Below are positions 25,307 through 32,206 of a DNA stretch of 48,589 nt, one piece after another. This stretch comes from a virus. Within the stretch, counting starts at the first letter, position 1. Every line of letters starts with the position of its first letter. The notes under the pieces were generated by a model. The model made no database searches. It had not been told where the DNA came from and was given only the letters and a program-made list of their open reading frames with translations. The position numbers and the translations under genes are program-made. The stretch spans positions 1 to 48,589 of the IMG/VR virus record IMGVR_UViG_3300009181_000008. One strand, given 5' to 3'.

Positions 25307-26038
25307 TTAGAACGGTACGTTGTCTTCGGGTTCGTTGTTTCCGGGATCGAAGCCGTGGGCCTTAGCCTTCATGTAGGAGTCGAGGGCGTTGCGGAGGATG
25401 ATGTCGGCCTCGGAGATGCCCTTGTCGCCGTAGGGCTTGGGCTGCCATTCCTTGGCGTACCAGTCGAGGCTGTTAGCCGGGAGTGATCCTAGGGTCTGGC
25501 CCTTGTTCTTGCCGAAGTGAAGAGCGACGTTGCGCCATTCACCCTGCACAGACGAGGGAGCCTGCTTAGGCTTGATGTTGGCGTCGGCGGCGGACTTGGC
25601 GAACACGCCGGTGTTGTGCGTGTTTACCGGGGTCTCGACAGCGCCCTGACCATCATCATCCTCTGCGGCCAGATTTGCGATGGCGCTCAATGCGTACCTG
25701 CGAAGGTAGCTATAGATAGAGCCTGCTTTCTGGGCATCGATCTTGGTCGGATCCACGGGGATGTGGGCCTGAAACTCGAGTTGGTCGCCGGTGACGTGGA
25801 GCAGGATGGTTTTAATGCCCACCTGACCGTTGTATGACGACGGATGCTGGATGATAGTCCACCCGTGCTTGGTGAAGGTTCCCTTGATGGCTTCAATGTG
25901 CGACCCGAGGGTAGCATACTTGTTGCCATAGTGAGGGTTCTTCGCGTCGAACTTTGGTGACTGTACTTCGCTGATCGCTTTGACCAGAGCCGTGGAAGCG
26001 ACGGCGCTGAGCTTGGTGTTGGGTTCTTGGTATTCCAT
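25307..26038 (-). CDS. erf: ERF-family single-strand DNA annealing protein (243 aa)
   Basis: A clear ERF superfamily member. The conserved block NPHYGNKYATL is at residues 34-44, the HGWTIIQ strand at 58-64, a T-LLHVTGD core at 77-85, and the diagnostic AGSIYSYLRRYAL...EDDDG block at 105-130. The C-terminal 110 residues are a linker plus a small domain ending EPEDNVPF, an acidic tail like those that contact partner replication proteins. ERF proteins anneal complementary single strands in phage recombination and circularisation. It probably works with the RecE/Cas4-like nuclease at 30058-30909 in the same operon. It follows the 57-aa gene by six bases and has no Shine-Dalgarno. Confidence 0.93.
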   Translation of the reverse strand: MEYQEPNTKLSAVASTALVKAISEVQSPKFDAKNPHYGNKYATLGSHIEAIKGTFTKHGWTIIQHPSSYNGQVGIKTILLHVTGDQLEFQAHIPVDPTKIDAQKAGSIYSYLRRYALSAIANLAAEDDDGQGAVETPVNTHNTGVFAKSAADANIKPKQAPSSVQGEWRNVALHFGKNKGQTLGSLPANSLDWYAKEWQPKPYGDKGISEADIILRNALDSYMKAKAHGFDPGNNEPEDNVPF

Positions 26039-26044
26039 GGGAAA

Positions 26045-26218
26045 TTATTTGTTCTTAGCGGTGAAGACGGCGATAGCCCGGCCGATGATGGCGGTGGCGA
26101 GAAGCGTTTGGTTAAGCTTCGCGTCCTTGGCCAGTTTGCCAAACGCTTTCCATTCAGCCTTTGACAGGCGAAGGGTCACGAACTGGCGTGGGATGTTGTA
26201 TAGTTTAGGCTTAGACAT
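26045..26218 (-). CDS. Small putative ribbon-helix-helix protein (57 aa)
   Basis: A 57-residue frame starting MSKPKLYNIPRQFVTLRLSK. The start overlaps the stop of the upstream gene by one base (TAATG), a strong coupling signal, and its stop lies six bases before the ERF start. FVTLRLSKAEWKAFGKL followed by NQTLLATAIIGRAIAVF has the strand-helix-helix pattern of small RHH DNA-binding proteins. The whole protein is basic. A regulatory or nucleoid role is possible; I do not recognise a specific family. Confidence 0.65.
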   Translation of the reverse strand: MSKPKLYNIPRQFVTLRLSKAEWKAFGKLAKDAKLNQTLLATAIIGRAIAVFTAKNK

Positions 26219-26595
26219 TATTTGCGAGGGATTGGGTGGAGGCGAGTGTCATCAATGACATGGACGTCGGTCAAGGACTTCTCGAGTTTTGCGATAGCCC
26301 TAGCCTCTTCCTCCTTGAGTTTGATCACCTTGTAACCTTCAGCCATGAGCCTAAGGTTTTCCTGCGTGATGCTTTCGGAGAAAGAAACGACCGGCGCGAT
26401 GGTGTCGACGCTAAAGGAGTGAACCGTAAGTTCTTCTACCTGCGTGAAGTGTGTGTCCGAACTCCACTCGCCGGCGAGGGCGACGTCGTAGGCGTCTGAG
26501 GGGTTACTCAGGTGGAAGTGAGTGAGCCGGCGTTTAGTGAGGTCATACGGCGTGGTGTAGGCCGTAGTGACGATGTATGTTTTGGTTGTGATCAT
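26218..26595 (-). CDS. Hypothetical early protein (125 aa)
   Basis: Family not recognised. The N-terminal half is rich in Thr, Tyr and His with alternating hydrophobic residues, suggesting beta structure. The C-terminal third is a Lys/Glu-rich helix (around residues 80-110). There are no cysteines, membrane segments or catalytic motifs that I can identify. It sits between the 222-aa unknown and the 57-aa RHH-like gene, coupled to the latter through TAATG and separated from the former by five bases, so it belongs to the leftward replication operon. Confidence 0.7.
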   Translation of the reverse strand: MITTKTYIVTTAYTTPYDLTKRRLTHFHLSNPSDAYDVALAGEWSSDTHFTQVEELTVHSFSVDTIAPVVSFSESITQENLRLMAEGYKVIKLKEEEARAIAKLEKSLTDVHVIDDTRLHPIPRK

Positions 26596-26600
26596 GGTGA

Positions 26601-27266
26601 TTAGTAAATCTCTTTGGTGCGGATGCGGCGAGCAAGTTCATTCATGGCGGAGATCATGTTTTTCTCGTTTTTATCATGAGTGTGGTAAAGGCGGATCATC
26701 TCCTTGCGCATGCGCTCTTGAACCTTTTTGCGAGCCCTGTCGTTGTCCATGTAGGTCTCTGCGATAGCTTCGACAACAGACTCAACGGCGCTGGTGACTC
26801 CAATAGGATCATCAAAGTCTTCATCGGCGTCTAGCGTGGGAAGATTAACTACGACAGGCTTGCCAAACTGCTTAGCGGCGCGCTCTACGGCAGCCTTGAT
26901 GGGCTCAAGGAGGAAGCCGTCGATGTTGACCATGTTCGACACCTTATAGCCAATGTCGGCGAGGATGTCGATGGACTTGGGGAGGATGTTCATCCGGGCA
27001 TTGCGCACGAAGATGGAAGACGGGGCGTCCTCGTCGTAGTCTTCAAGCCTTATGCTGAAGCTCTTTTCCTTCTTGTTGAAGGTCATGGTGCCGTGAACGG
27101 CCGGGATGATCCATGTGCCACCGTCGCTGAGCCCGTCGACGAGCTGGCGTTGCCATTCGACGAATTCGCTCCAGACGTTAGCCGGGATTTGGGTTCTTGG
27201 GTCCATCGTGAAATATGATGGATCGTCGGTCACTTTGATGACCTTGGTTTTTTTGCTTTTACTCAT
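26601..27266 (-). CDS. Hypothetical early protein (222 aa)
   Basis: Family not recognised. The start chosen at 27266 gives MSKSKKTKVIKV and is preceded by the CACACACAC leader shared with three other early genes. The longer frame from 27344 would run through the tRNA-Cys gene and is rejected. The N-terminus is basic. A middle acidic stretch (DADEDFDDP, about residue 149) is followed by a long helical C-terminus rich in Arg, Lys and Glu. It directly follows tRNA-Cys (leader 23 bases), so processing of that tRNA would create its mRNA 5' end. Confidence 0.7.
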   Translation of the reverse strand: MSKSKKTKVIKVTDDPSYFTMDPRTQIPANVWSEFVEWQRQLVDGLSDGGTWIIPAVHGTMTFNKKEKSFSIRLEDYDEDAPSSIFVRNARMNILPKSIDILADIGYKVSNMVNIDGFLLEPIKAAVERAAKQFGKPVVVNLPTLDADEDFDDPIGVTSAVESVVEAIAETYMDNDRARKKVQERMRKEMIRLYHTHDKNEKNMISAMNELARRIRTKEIY

Positions 27267-27289
27267 GTGTGTGTGGTGTGGAAATGAAA
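27264..27289 (-). promoter_or_regulatory. C/A-rich translation leader after tRNA-Cys
   Basis: Minus strand reads TTTCATTTCC, then ACACCACACACACATG. The leader starts at the base after the CCA of tRNA-Cys and matches the leaders at 25204, 31646 and 32204. There is no Shine-Dalgarno. Confidence 0.6.
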
Positions 27290-27364
27290 TGGAGGCTGAG
27301 GTGAGAATTGCACTCACGTAAGGTGCTTTGCAGGCGACCGGCATTACTACTTTGCTACTCAGCC
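27290..27364 (-). tRNA. tRNA-Cys (GCA), with atypical features
   Basis: Minus strand, 75 bases including an encoded CCA. The acceptor GGCTGAG pairs perfectly with CTCAGCC, the discriminator is T (a tRNA-Cys identity base), the D arm starts GCAAAGTAGTAATGC, the anticodon loop CTGCAAA gives GCA, and the T stem is GTGAG/CTCAC. Two oddities stand out. The T loop is TGCAATT, with G where T55 (pseudouridine) is nearly universal. The anticodon stem (GGTCGC against GCACC) pairs only with a bulged C or with two mismatches. It may be a degenerating or specialised tRNA. It lies within the leftward operon. Confidence 0.75.
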
Positions 27365-27373
27365 GAAATTGTG

Positions 27374-27387
27374 CCCCCTTTCGGGGG
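27374..27387. other. CCCCC-TTTC-GGGGG hairpin before tRNA-Cys
   Basis: A perfect five-pair GC stem with a four-base loop lies between the stop of the 78-aa gene (27394) and the 5' end of tRNA-Cys (27364). There is no U tract on the minus strand, so it looks more like a processing or stability element than a full terminator. Rightward it is followed by TTT only. Confidence 0.5.
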
Positions 27388-27393
27388 TTTCGA

Positions 27394-27630
27394 TTACTTC
27401 GTGATCGAGTTCAGGCCGAGTTGGGACTCGATGCGAGAAACACGAACGTTGAGGTCTTCGATAGCCTTAATGGTGGCGTTGTGGATGCGGATGATTTCTC
27501 CCGCGTCCTCAAGAGGATTAACCTCGGCATGACGCTTGTTGAGAAGCGCGGTTACCGGGTTTTCAAGGTCCTGCATGAGAGCCTTGATTTCCTCCTTCGT
27601 CACCTTGGCCTTATGATCGATGAACGACAT
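27394..27630 (-). CDS. Small helical early protein (78 aa)
   Basis: Family not recognised. Nearly the whole protein is predicted helical and charged, with a C-terminal coiled coil (IIRIHNATIKAIEDLNVRVS and onward). It is probably an oligomerising accessory protein. Its ATG is preceded by a C/A-rich, G-free leader (AACAACCCAACCT) with no Shine-Dalgarno. Upstream lies a 111-base gap (27631-27741) in which I see no gene, only a short CTTAG-TG-CTAAG palindrome near 27735 and no convincing promoter. Confidence 0.65.
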   Translation of the reverse strand: MSFIDHKAKVTKEEIKALMQDLENPVTALLNKRHAEVNPLEDAGEIIRIHNATIKAIEDLNVRVSRIESQLGLNSITK

Positions 27631-27741
27631 AGGTTGGGTTGTTGGTTGTTAATGAACGTGGTCAGTGTTTGTCACCGACTCAGGCACTATTCCTATCTGT
27701 TGACCCTCGTGCAACAACAATTCCACACTTAGTGCTAAGAT

Positions 27742-28164
27742 TTACCTAAGTCGTTGATATGGAACGTGATATTCTTGGACCTTTTTTTGGAAATTAGCCG
27801 GTGTGCACCAGATCCGGCCGCCCATTTTGACATATCCGGTCACTCCGTAGCGGTAACCGGCGTATACATCAGCAAAGGTAAGCTCCCTATTCAGCTTAGC
27901 CCTGAGCCTGATGTATGTGATTTCCAGATACGCGGCGCAAGCACGACGAGCTACCCACGCATTGTGTGCGTCAGTCCAAGGGCACTGCGACACCTCGCTC
28001 CATGCGTCCTTGGAAAGTCCATACGCGCCACGAGCTACGATGAGGCCGTGACTTGCGTGGATATATTCATCCGGGTTCTTGACGCCGCCGGTCTCAAAGT
28101 GCTTAACCCATTCTGTTTGATCAGCGCGAGCCGCGAAGCCAAGCAACAGCATGAGCCACTTCAT
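27742..28164 (-). CDS. Exported lysozyme/transglycosylase-like protein (140 aa), putative endolysin
   Basis: Begins with a short signal sequence or signal anchor (MKWLMLLLGFAARA, then DQ). The mature part resembles small lysozyme-like transglycosylases: HFETGG with a candidate catalytic Glu (E24), then RGAYGLSKDAW (45-55), equivalent to the GAYQ(I/F)S..W block, then a run of helices with W-A-RRAC-AYLEI. It would cleave peptidoglycan in the periplasm, possibly as a SAR-type endolysin. The start overlaps the stop of the helicase-loader gene (ATGA). An endolysin in the replication operon, far from and opposite to the holin-like gene, is unusual. The family is assigned from motifs only. Confidence 0.55.
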   Translation of the reverse strand: MKWLMLLLGFAARADQTEWVKHFETGGVKNPDEYIHASHGLIVARGAYGLSKDAWSEVSQCPWTDAHNAWVARRACAAYLEITYIRLRAKLNRELTFADVYAGYRYGVTGYVKMGGRIWCTPANFQKKVQEYHVPYQRLR

Positions 28165-28877
28165 AGCAGCTCAAGCGTGTCGTTGCCCGGCGCCACTCCA
28201 ACGGTGGTGAATAGGTCTCTGTCCTTAAGCCTAGCTAACAGGGCTGAGCCAAGCTCCTTGTCATGGAAGCGCTCGGCAAGTGTCATGCCGGTATGGTTGG
28301 TGGTGATGATGGTCGGCTTCATGTTCTGTGAGCGCTGGTCAATGAGAGCGAACAATACAGAGGCCATGCGCTCCGTCATCTTCTCCTTGCCGAGGTCGTC
28401 AAGCCCAAGCACATCAACGTCGATGAGGCCCTTCATAACCTGATCCCACTTCTCCTTGCCCCAAGCGCCCACCATCTCGGCCTCTAGCTCAAACATAGTA
28501 AGCACCTTCACGCCCATGCCCTCGGCCTTAAGCCTATTACGGATATACCACAGGCACCGGGTCTTGCCCTTGCGTGTGGCTCCATGAATGAGCAGAGACT
28601 TCCTCACCCGCCCCGGGTTCCACGACGTCGCGATGTCTGCTAGTGCCTTGGGCAGCCGGTTAGGATCAGTGTCCTTGAATAGCTCCGGGCAGCCGTCGGT
28701 TGCGCTTGGCCTAGGCTTAGAGCCCTCCTCCTTGGCACGAATAGCCTCGGCGGCAATTACGCACTCGTCCTTGCAGCAATACACTGCTGCCGGGAACTGA
28801 AACAGCTTCCCGTTCCACTCCAAGCTGTGAGGCGGAATGTCTGCCCCGCAATTACGGCATGCCCTATGTTCGTTCAT
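28161..28877 (-). CDS. DnaC-like helicase loader ATPase (238 aa)
   Basis: Counting from the ATG at 28877: an N-terminal zinc-binding module with Cys7, Cys10, Cys34/35 and Cys39; then a linker; then an AAA+ core with Walker A GATRKGKT (99-106), Walker B VLGLDD (156-161), a sensor-1 PTIITTNHTG block and a C-terminal LLARLKDRD with the likely arginine finger. This is the layout of DnaC/IstB-type loaders, which place the replicative helicase on origin DNA. It lies two genes downstream of the lambda-O-like initiator. The GTG at 28895 is an alternative start; I prefer the ATG, which overlaps the upstream gene by 14 bases. Confidence 0.85.
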   Translation of the reverse strand: MNEHRACRNCGADIPPHSLEWNGKLFQFPAAVYCCKDECVIAAEAIRAKEEGSKPRPSATDGCPELFKDTDPNRLPKALADIATSWNPGRVRKSLLIHGATRKGKTRCLWYIRNRLKAEGMGVKVLTMFELEAEMVGAWGKEKWDQVMKGLIDVDVLGLDDLGKEKMTERMASVLFALIDQRSQNMKPTIITTNHTGMTLAERFHDKELGSALLARLKDRDLFTTVGVAPGNDTLELL

Positions 28878-29235
28878 GGCGGCGGTTAACCCCACGGTTC
28901 ACGAGGAGTACGTCAATGTCGTCGTCGATCATCTCAACTGTGACTACGATGCGGTTGTCTTTAATCATGTGTGTGATCTCTAATTTTCGGAGAGACTTAG
29001 AATATGCCCTCATGTCCTTGTGCAGCTTCTCAACCGCGCGCTCGACGAGGAGCTTTGATACGCCGATAAGCCTGTTGTCTAACTCGGCTTGAGCGAAGTC
29101 GATATCTTCGATCATCTTGCCTAGGCACTTAGCTAGTGCGTGGGAGTCCACGCCGACGTTGCGAGCTGCCTTACTTGTGGTCCTGTTCTTCCGGCCAGTT
29201 GAGCCGTCGCCGGGCTTATAGTACTTTCGCGTCAT
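28864..29235 (-). CDS. Hypothetical early protein (123 aa)
   Basis: Family not recognised. The N-terminal 25 residues are basic and Gly/Ser/Thr-rich, probably disordered and nucleic-acid binding. The remainder is helical with a beta-like segment (NRIVVTVEMIDDDIDVLLV). It lies between the 59-aa gene (20-base overlap at its start) and the helicase loader (14-base overlap at its end), so all three are translationally coupled and presumably needed together in replication. No enzymatic motif was seen. Confidence 0.7.
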   Translation of the reverse strand: MTRKYYKPGDGSTGRKNRTTSKAARNVGVDSHALAKCLGKMIEDIDFAQAELDNRLIGVSKLLVERAVEKLHKDMRAYSKSLRKLEITHMIKDNRIVVTVEMIDDDIDVLLVNRGVNRRHERT

Positions 29236-29395
29236 GGGCTAAGAGCTTATCGATGGTCTTTTGGCTGTAGGCTTTAAGCTTACCGTCGATAGACAGGTTC
29301 CAATAGTTGATGTTACCCTTCTTGCGTGGCTTGAGCAGCCGGGCAACGGCTCCACATGGAAGGATGTAGTATTTGGTATCGTTTATTTGTTTCAT
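29216..29395 (-). CDS. Small hypothetical early protein (59 aa)
   Basis: A short frame starting MKQINDTKYYILPCGAVARL, three bases after the stop of the initiator gene and overlapping the next gene by 20 bases. It fills an otherwise empty gap in a tightly packed operon. The sequence is basic, with a GAVARLLKPRKKGN stretch and a predicted C-terminal helix (SQKTIDKLLAHDAK). It resembles a small DNA-binding module but I do not recognise it. Confidence 0.6.
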   Translation of the reverse strand: MKQINDTKYYILPCGAVARLLKPRKKGNINYWNLSIDGKLKAYSQKTIDKLLAHDAKVL

Positions 29396-29398
29396 GGG

Positions 29399-30061
29399 TC
29401 AGAAGCCTTTGGCGTGATCAGCGTCAGTCTGGGCTGGCTTGCTTATGCGGACATAGCCGTGCTGCCCTGCCGGTGCCTTCACATGGATGGATTGCCACTC
29501 ATTGCGAGTGGATACCTCAAGCGCCTCCTTGGCGGCCTTAGGATCGAAGCCAGATAGGTATTTAAGCTGCTTGTGCATCCAAGGGATGCTGGTCGTCCAC
29601 TTGCGGGAACGCCTTAGCTTGATGTACTCAATCCATGCATCGGAAACGCCCTGCTCCAGCTTCCCGGCAGCAACAGCGACCTCTGTCATCTGTATCTTAG
29701 TCTTATCGTTTATATCACTTGTATCTATTGGGTGAAGTTTCCTTCGCCCCTCCCCTGAAGGATTTTTCACCCCCCCGGTGAAGTTTTCTTCACCCTCTAG
29801 GCATAGCGTGACTATGTCCCAGAGGACGCCCTTGGCGTCGCGCGTGATCAGGCCGGCCTCCAGAAGCTCCCCAATTAGCATCTGGACGTTACGGTCAGTG
29901 CAATGCAGGTAAGCCCCAAGGGTAGCCCTAGAGGCATAGCACCCACGCTCATTGCTGAGTATGTGCACAATGCTCCAGAGGAACTTGGCGTTGGTGCTGA
30001 TGTTCGGGTTACTGAATACCTTGGCCGGTATCCAGACACCCTTGAATGGCAGGTCGCTCAC
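29399..30061 (-). CDS. Lambda-O-like replication initiator / replisome organiser (220 aa)
   Basis: Residues 1-90 form a winged helix-turn-helix (NISTNAKFLWSIVHIL, then CYASRATLGAYL, then RNVQMLIGELLEAGLI), as in phage initiators and replisome organisers. Residues 90-125 are a flexible linker whose DNA carries three phased iterons (29731-29794). The C-terminal domain (AWIEYIKLRRSRKW...AAKEALEVSTRNEWQSIHV) resembles the helicase-loader-contacting region of such proteins. It starts with GTG, overlapping the upstream stop (GTGA). With the DnaC-like loader it forms an O/P-type module that would direct host replication machinery to the intragenic origin. Confidence 0.75.
   Translation of the reverse strand: MSDLPFKGVWIPAKVFSNPNISTNAKFLWSIVHILSNERGCYASRATLGAYLHCTDRNVQMLIGELLEAGLITRDAKGVLWDIVTLCLEGEENFTGGVKNPSGEGRRKLHPIDTSDINDKTKIQMTEVAVAAGKLEQGVSDAWIEYIKLRRSRKWTTSIPWMHKQLKYLSGFDPKAAKEALEVSTRNEWQSIHVKAPAGQHGYVRISKPAQTDADHAKGF
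29690..29730. other. AT-rich stretch beside the iterons, probable unwinding element
   Basis: About 40 bases of clearly raised A+T (for example TATCGTTTATATCACTTGTA) directly abut the iteron array on the side downstream in the initiator gene, within coding sequence. Lambda ori has the same order: iterons, then an AT-rich region. Its function is inferred from this arrangement. Confidence 0.55.
29731..29794. repeat. Three 18-bp palindromic iterons at exact 23-bp spacing, putative replication origin
   Basis: Plus-strand units are GGTGAAGTTTCCTTCGCC (29731-29748), CCTGAAGGATTTTTCACC (29754-29771) and GGTGAAGTTTTCTTCACC (29777-29794). The third is a perfect palindrome around TTTT; the first differs from it at 2 of 18 positions and the second at 5 of 18. 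The spacers are five C-rich bases. Because 23 is not a multiple of three, the encoded peptides differ, so the repetition serves DNA rather than protein. They lie inside the initiator gene, as lambda's 18-bp iterons lie inside O. Confidence 0.8.
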
Positions 30062-30909
30062 AGTGTAGATACGCCGAAGTAGACGTCATCTCTCATCGTG
30101 GGATTGTTGCGCTGATTATGGATACGGATGAGTCCACGGATCAGAGAGGTGCGGCCGAAGGCAAGCGAGTCTTCATTGAAAGTATAGGCGCGCGTGGCAC
30201 CCGTGTCCTTGCCGGACACAAGATATAGCACCCCGACAACCTTGTCTCTCATCATGCCCTCAGCGAGCATAACGTAGGTGAAGGCCTGAAGTGGCCACTC
30301 GGAGTCACGAGCCTTACGCCTGACGGCCTCGAAGGAGCTAGTTTGTGTGGTCTTATAATCCACAAGCACAGTGTTGTCCTCAAGTATGTGGAGCATGTCA
30401 ATCTGGCCCTTAATTGGGATCGTGAACAGAAGCTTATTGTCGCGAAACACCTCTGCGTCTGCGATGATGGAGAGCTCCCTACGACGATTGCCCGTGCCCG
30501 GCGTAAAGGTTTTCTCAGAGGCCTTGGCGCCGGCCGTGAGAGACTCAGCCTTATCCCACAGGTGCTCCTGCACCATGGTTTTACCGGAGTCGTGTGCTAG
30601 TGATAGCATAGACTCGAACTGGGCCTTACCCTCTTTGGTGCGCCTATCCATCTTGGGCACACGCATATATTTGCTCGTGTCATCAGCCATGATGGCGTGG
30701 AAGACAGAGCCAATTAGCATGTCGTCAGACGGATCATCGTGCTCGGCCGCAAGCTTAACGGCCATATTATAGCCGTGCTCGTTGACGAGCTTGATGAAGC
30801 TCTGGTTGATGGCTGGATAGTCACGGTATATCTCGTTGGAGATCTCCGTGGCCTTGGTCAGCCTGATGTCGGTGGTGGGTGTTACTACTTCGGATATGAT
30901 GTCGGTCAT
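30058..30909 (-). CDS. RecE/Cas4-like PD-(D/E)XK exonuclease (283 aa)
   Basis: The N-terminal part has YRDYPAINQSFIKLV (28-42) and LIGSVFHAIM with His71, as in the exodeoxyribonuclease VIII C-terminal family. The catalytic core is IKGQIDMLHI (D171), then NTVLVDYKTTQ (D184-Y-K186), followed by a helix with the usual Gln and Tyr (LQAFTYVML). Such enzymes resect double-strand ends, giving single strands for an annealing protein; here the partner is the ERF gene at 25307-26038. The gene ends in a GTGA overlap with the initiator gene. Its ATG has a C/A-rich leader. Confidence 0.85.
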   Translation of the reverse strand: MTDIISEVVTPTTDIRLTKATEISNEIYRDYPAINQSFIKLVNEHGYNMAVKLAAEHDDPSDDMLIGSVFHAIMADDTSKYMRVPKMDRRTKEGKAQFESMLSLAHDSGKTMVQEHLWDKAESLTAGAKASEKTFTPGTGNRRRELSIIADAEVFRDNKLLFTIPIKGQIDMLHILEDNTVLVDYKTTQTSSFEAVRRKARDSEWPLQAFTYVMLAEGMMRDKVVGVLYLVSGKDTGATRAYTFNEDSLAFGRTSLIRGLIRIHNQRNNPTMRDDVYFGVSTL

Positions 30910-30917
30910 GGTGGAAA

Positions 30918-31331
30918 TTATTTCTTGATGCGCTTGATGATCTCTCGTCGCTCGACCTTGATGGCCTTGACGTCATCCCAGATGAAGCCACCTCGGGATG
31001 GCTTAGACTCGCGCGACACATATGCGGCCGCAAGCGTGGAGTTGCCGGCGAAGCCAACAGATATCCACAGGTCTGTGGTCAGGACGTCGGCAAGCCGGTC
31101 CTCGTATCGCTTCACCCAATCAATCTTATCCATGTGAAGCTTGCTCAGCATGTCTGCGTTGTGGGCGATCTCATGCTTCATGCGAGCGATATCCTTGCGG
31201 TATTGAGCCGCGTGGAACTCGCGCCACTTTGGGCCAGCATATCCGGCGACTACATATTCGTAGTCCCGGTTGCTCTTGCGAGTGATCACGACGCCATCAG
31301 GCAGCGTGGCTGTGTATTCGTATTGAGCCAT
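30918..31331 (-). CDS. Hypothetical early protein (137 aa)
   Basis: Family not recognised. The N-terminus (YEYTATLPDGVVITRKSNRDYEYVV) reads as a small beta sheet. The middle is a long charged helix (HAAQYRKDIARMKHEIAH and beyond) with coiled-coil character, and the C-terminus is basic (VERREIIKRIKK). It is eight bases upstream of the exonuclease gene in the same operon, so it may be an accessory factor of the recombination module; that is inference from position. Confidence 0.7.
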   Translation of the reverse strand: MAQYEYTATLPDGVVITRKSNRDYEYVVAGYAGPKWREFHAAQYRKDIARMKHEIAHNADMLSKLHMDKIDWVKRYEDRLADVLTTDLWISVGFAGNSTLAAAYVSRESKPSRGGFIWDDVKAIKVERREIIKRIKK

Positions 31332-31336
31332 GGTTG

Positions 31337-31648
31337 TTAGGCCTTGGGGTTAGCGTCGAAGCCAAGGTAGGCTCCAAGTTCGTCGATTGCTTTCTCGACG
31401 GCGTCGAGGGCGAACTTATTGGGGCTGAACGTTAGTCCGCGCTCCGTGAAGTTCTGTTCGACCTTGGCAAGCTTGGCCACAAGGGCGTGAACCCGGCGAT
31501 TGTGCGCATCGGAACGGCTAGGTCCATGACTGATCTGGATCACGCTGGTCGCCCCTTTGGAAAGCTTTAGCTTCGATTTGAGAATGCCGACGCCCGGAAT
31601 GAGCGATGCATTGATAGGCTTAAGCCCGTTGTTGTTTTCTTGGTTCAT
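31337..31648 (-). CDS. Hypothetical early protein (103 aa)
   Basis: Family not recognised. Asn-rich N-terminus, a middle with KLKLSKGATSVIQISHGPSR, and a helical C-terminal half rich in Lys, Ala and Leu. No catalytic or metal-binding motif. The start at 31648 has the CACACACAC leader found before three other early genes, which supports this start. It is five bases upstream of the next gene. Confidence 0.7.
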   Translation of the reverse strand: MNQENNNGLKPINASLIPGVGILKSKLKLSKGATSVIQISHGPSRSDAHNRRVHALVAKLAKVEQNFTERGLTFSPNKFALDAVEKAIDELGAYLGFDANPKA

Positions 31649-31668
31649 GTGTGTGTGGATGAAATGTG
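31646..31668 (-). promoter_or_regulatory. C/A-rich translation leader
   Basis: Minus strand reads CACATTTCATCC, then ACACACACATG. The leader shares TTTCAT(T)CCACA with the leader at 27264-27289. This is the only one of the four that does not follow a tRNA gene. Confidence 0.6.
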
Positions 31669-31669
31669 A

Positions 31670-32206
31670 TTAGATGATAGAGTCTTGGAGCTTCTCGAGT
31701 GCGGCAACTTCCGGGGTGTCGAAGCCCTGATGGTAGATGGCCATGATGTCATTGACGAGGTCACGGGCCTTGGCGAAGTCTGGGTGATCCTTGGAAGGCC
31801 ACATATCGATTAGCTTGCGATTGGCTGGGTCATAGAACCACTCATTGCGGTTGATGATCTTGAAGCCAAGGCTGACAAGCTTTGTTCCCTTGACGAGGAC
31901 TTGGGAAGGCAAGCGACGCTTGCTGTTGGCGTATTGCCAGAACTCGGTGATACGGCTGTCGATAAGCATTTCGCCGATGAAGCCAGTCTTGGCGCCCGGG
32001 TTATGCTTAGCGTACATCACGTTCAGGCGTTCTACGCTAGGCTTGATGACCGCGCGAACGGTGATGCGAGCCTTGGCGTTGTGCTTGCTGATCTTGTCGC
32101 CCACGAGCTTGTAGAGCTGTTCGCCGACCTTATCAGCCTGAGCTGTGACTTTGTTGTTTCGTTTAACCAGCTCAGTGAGCTGGATGATGGTGCTGTCTGT
32201 CTTCAT
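31670..32206 (-). CDS. Hypothetical early protein (178 aa)
   Basis: Family not recognised. The chosen start at 32206 (MKTDSTIIQLTELV) follows an ACACAC leader; the frame could also open at 32239. It is largely helical and basic, with a Lys-rich segment (LYKLVGDKISKHNAKARITV, residues 36-55) and a Trp/Tyr-containing C-terminal part (NEWFYDPANRKLIDMWPSKD). It is the second protein-coding gene of the leftward operon, after the CAT tRNA. The role is unknown; the composition would suit a nucleic-acid-binding protein. Confidence 0.7.
   Translation of the reverse strand: MKTDSTIIQLTELVKRNNKVTAQADKVGEQLYKLVGDKISKHNAKARITVRAVIKPSVERLNVMYAKHNPGAKTGFIGEMLIDSRITEFWQYANSKRRLPSQVLVKGTKLVSLGFKIINRNEWFYDPANRKLIDMWPSKDHPDFAKARDLVNDIMAIYHQGFDTPEVAALEKLQDSII

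Noticed and set aside
27267-27344. Upstream extension of the 222-aa gene to an ATG at 27344
   Set aside because: The extension would run through the tRNA-Cys gene and the shared CACACACA leader; the ATG at 27266 is much better supported.
28960-28975. Fifth ACACACATG leader-like sequence
   Set aside because: It lies inside the 123-aa gene (encoding THM) rather than before a gene start, and the full-length frame from 29235 is coupled to its upstream gene.
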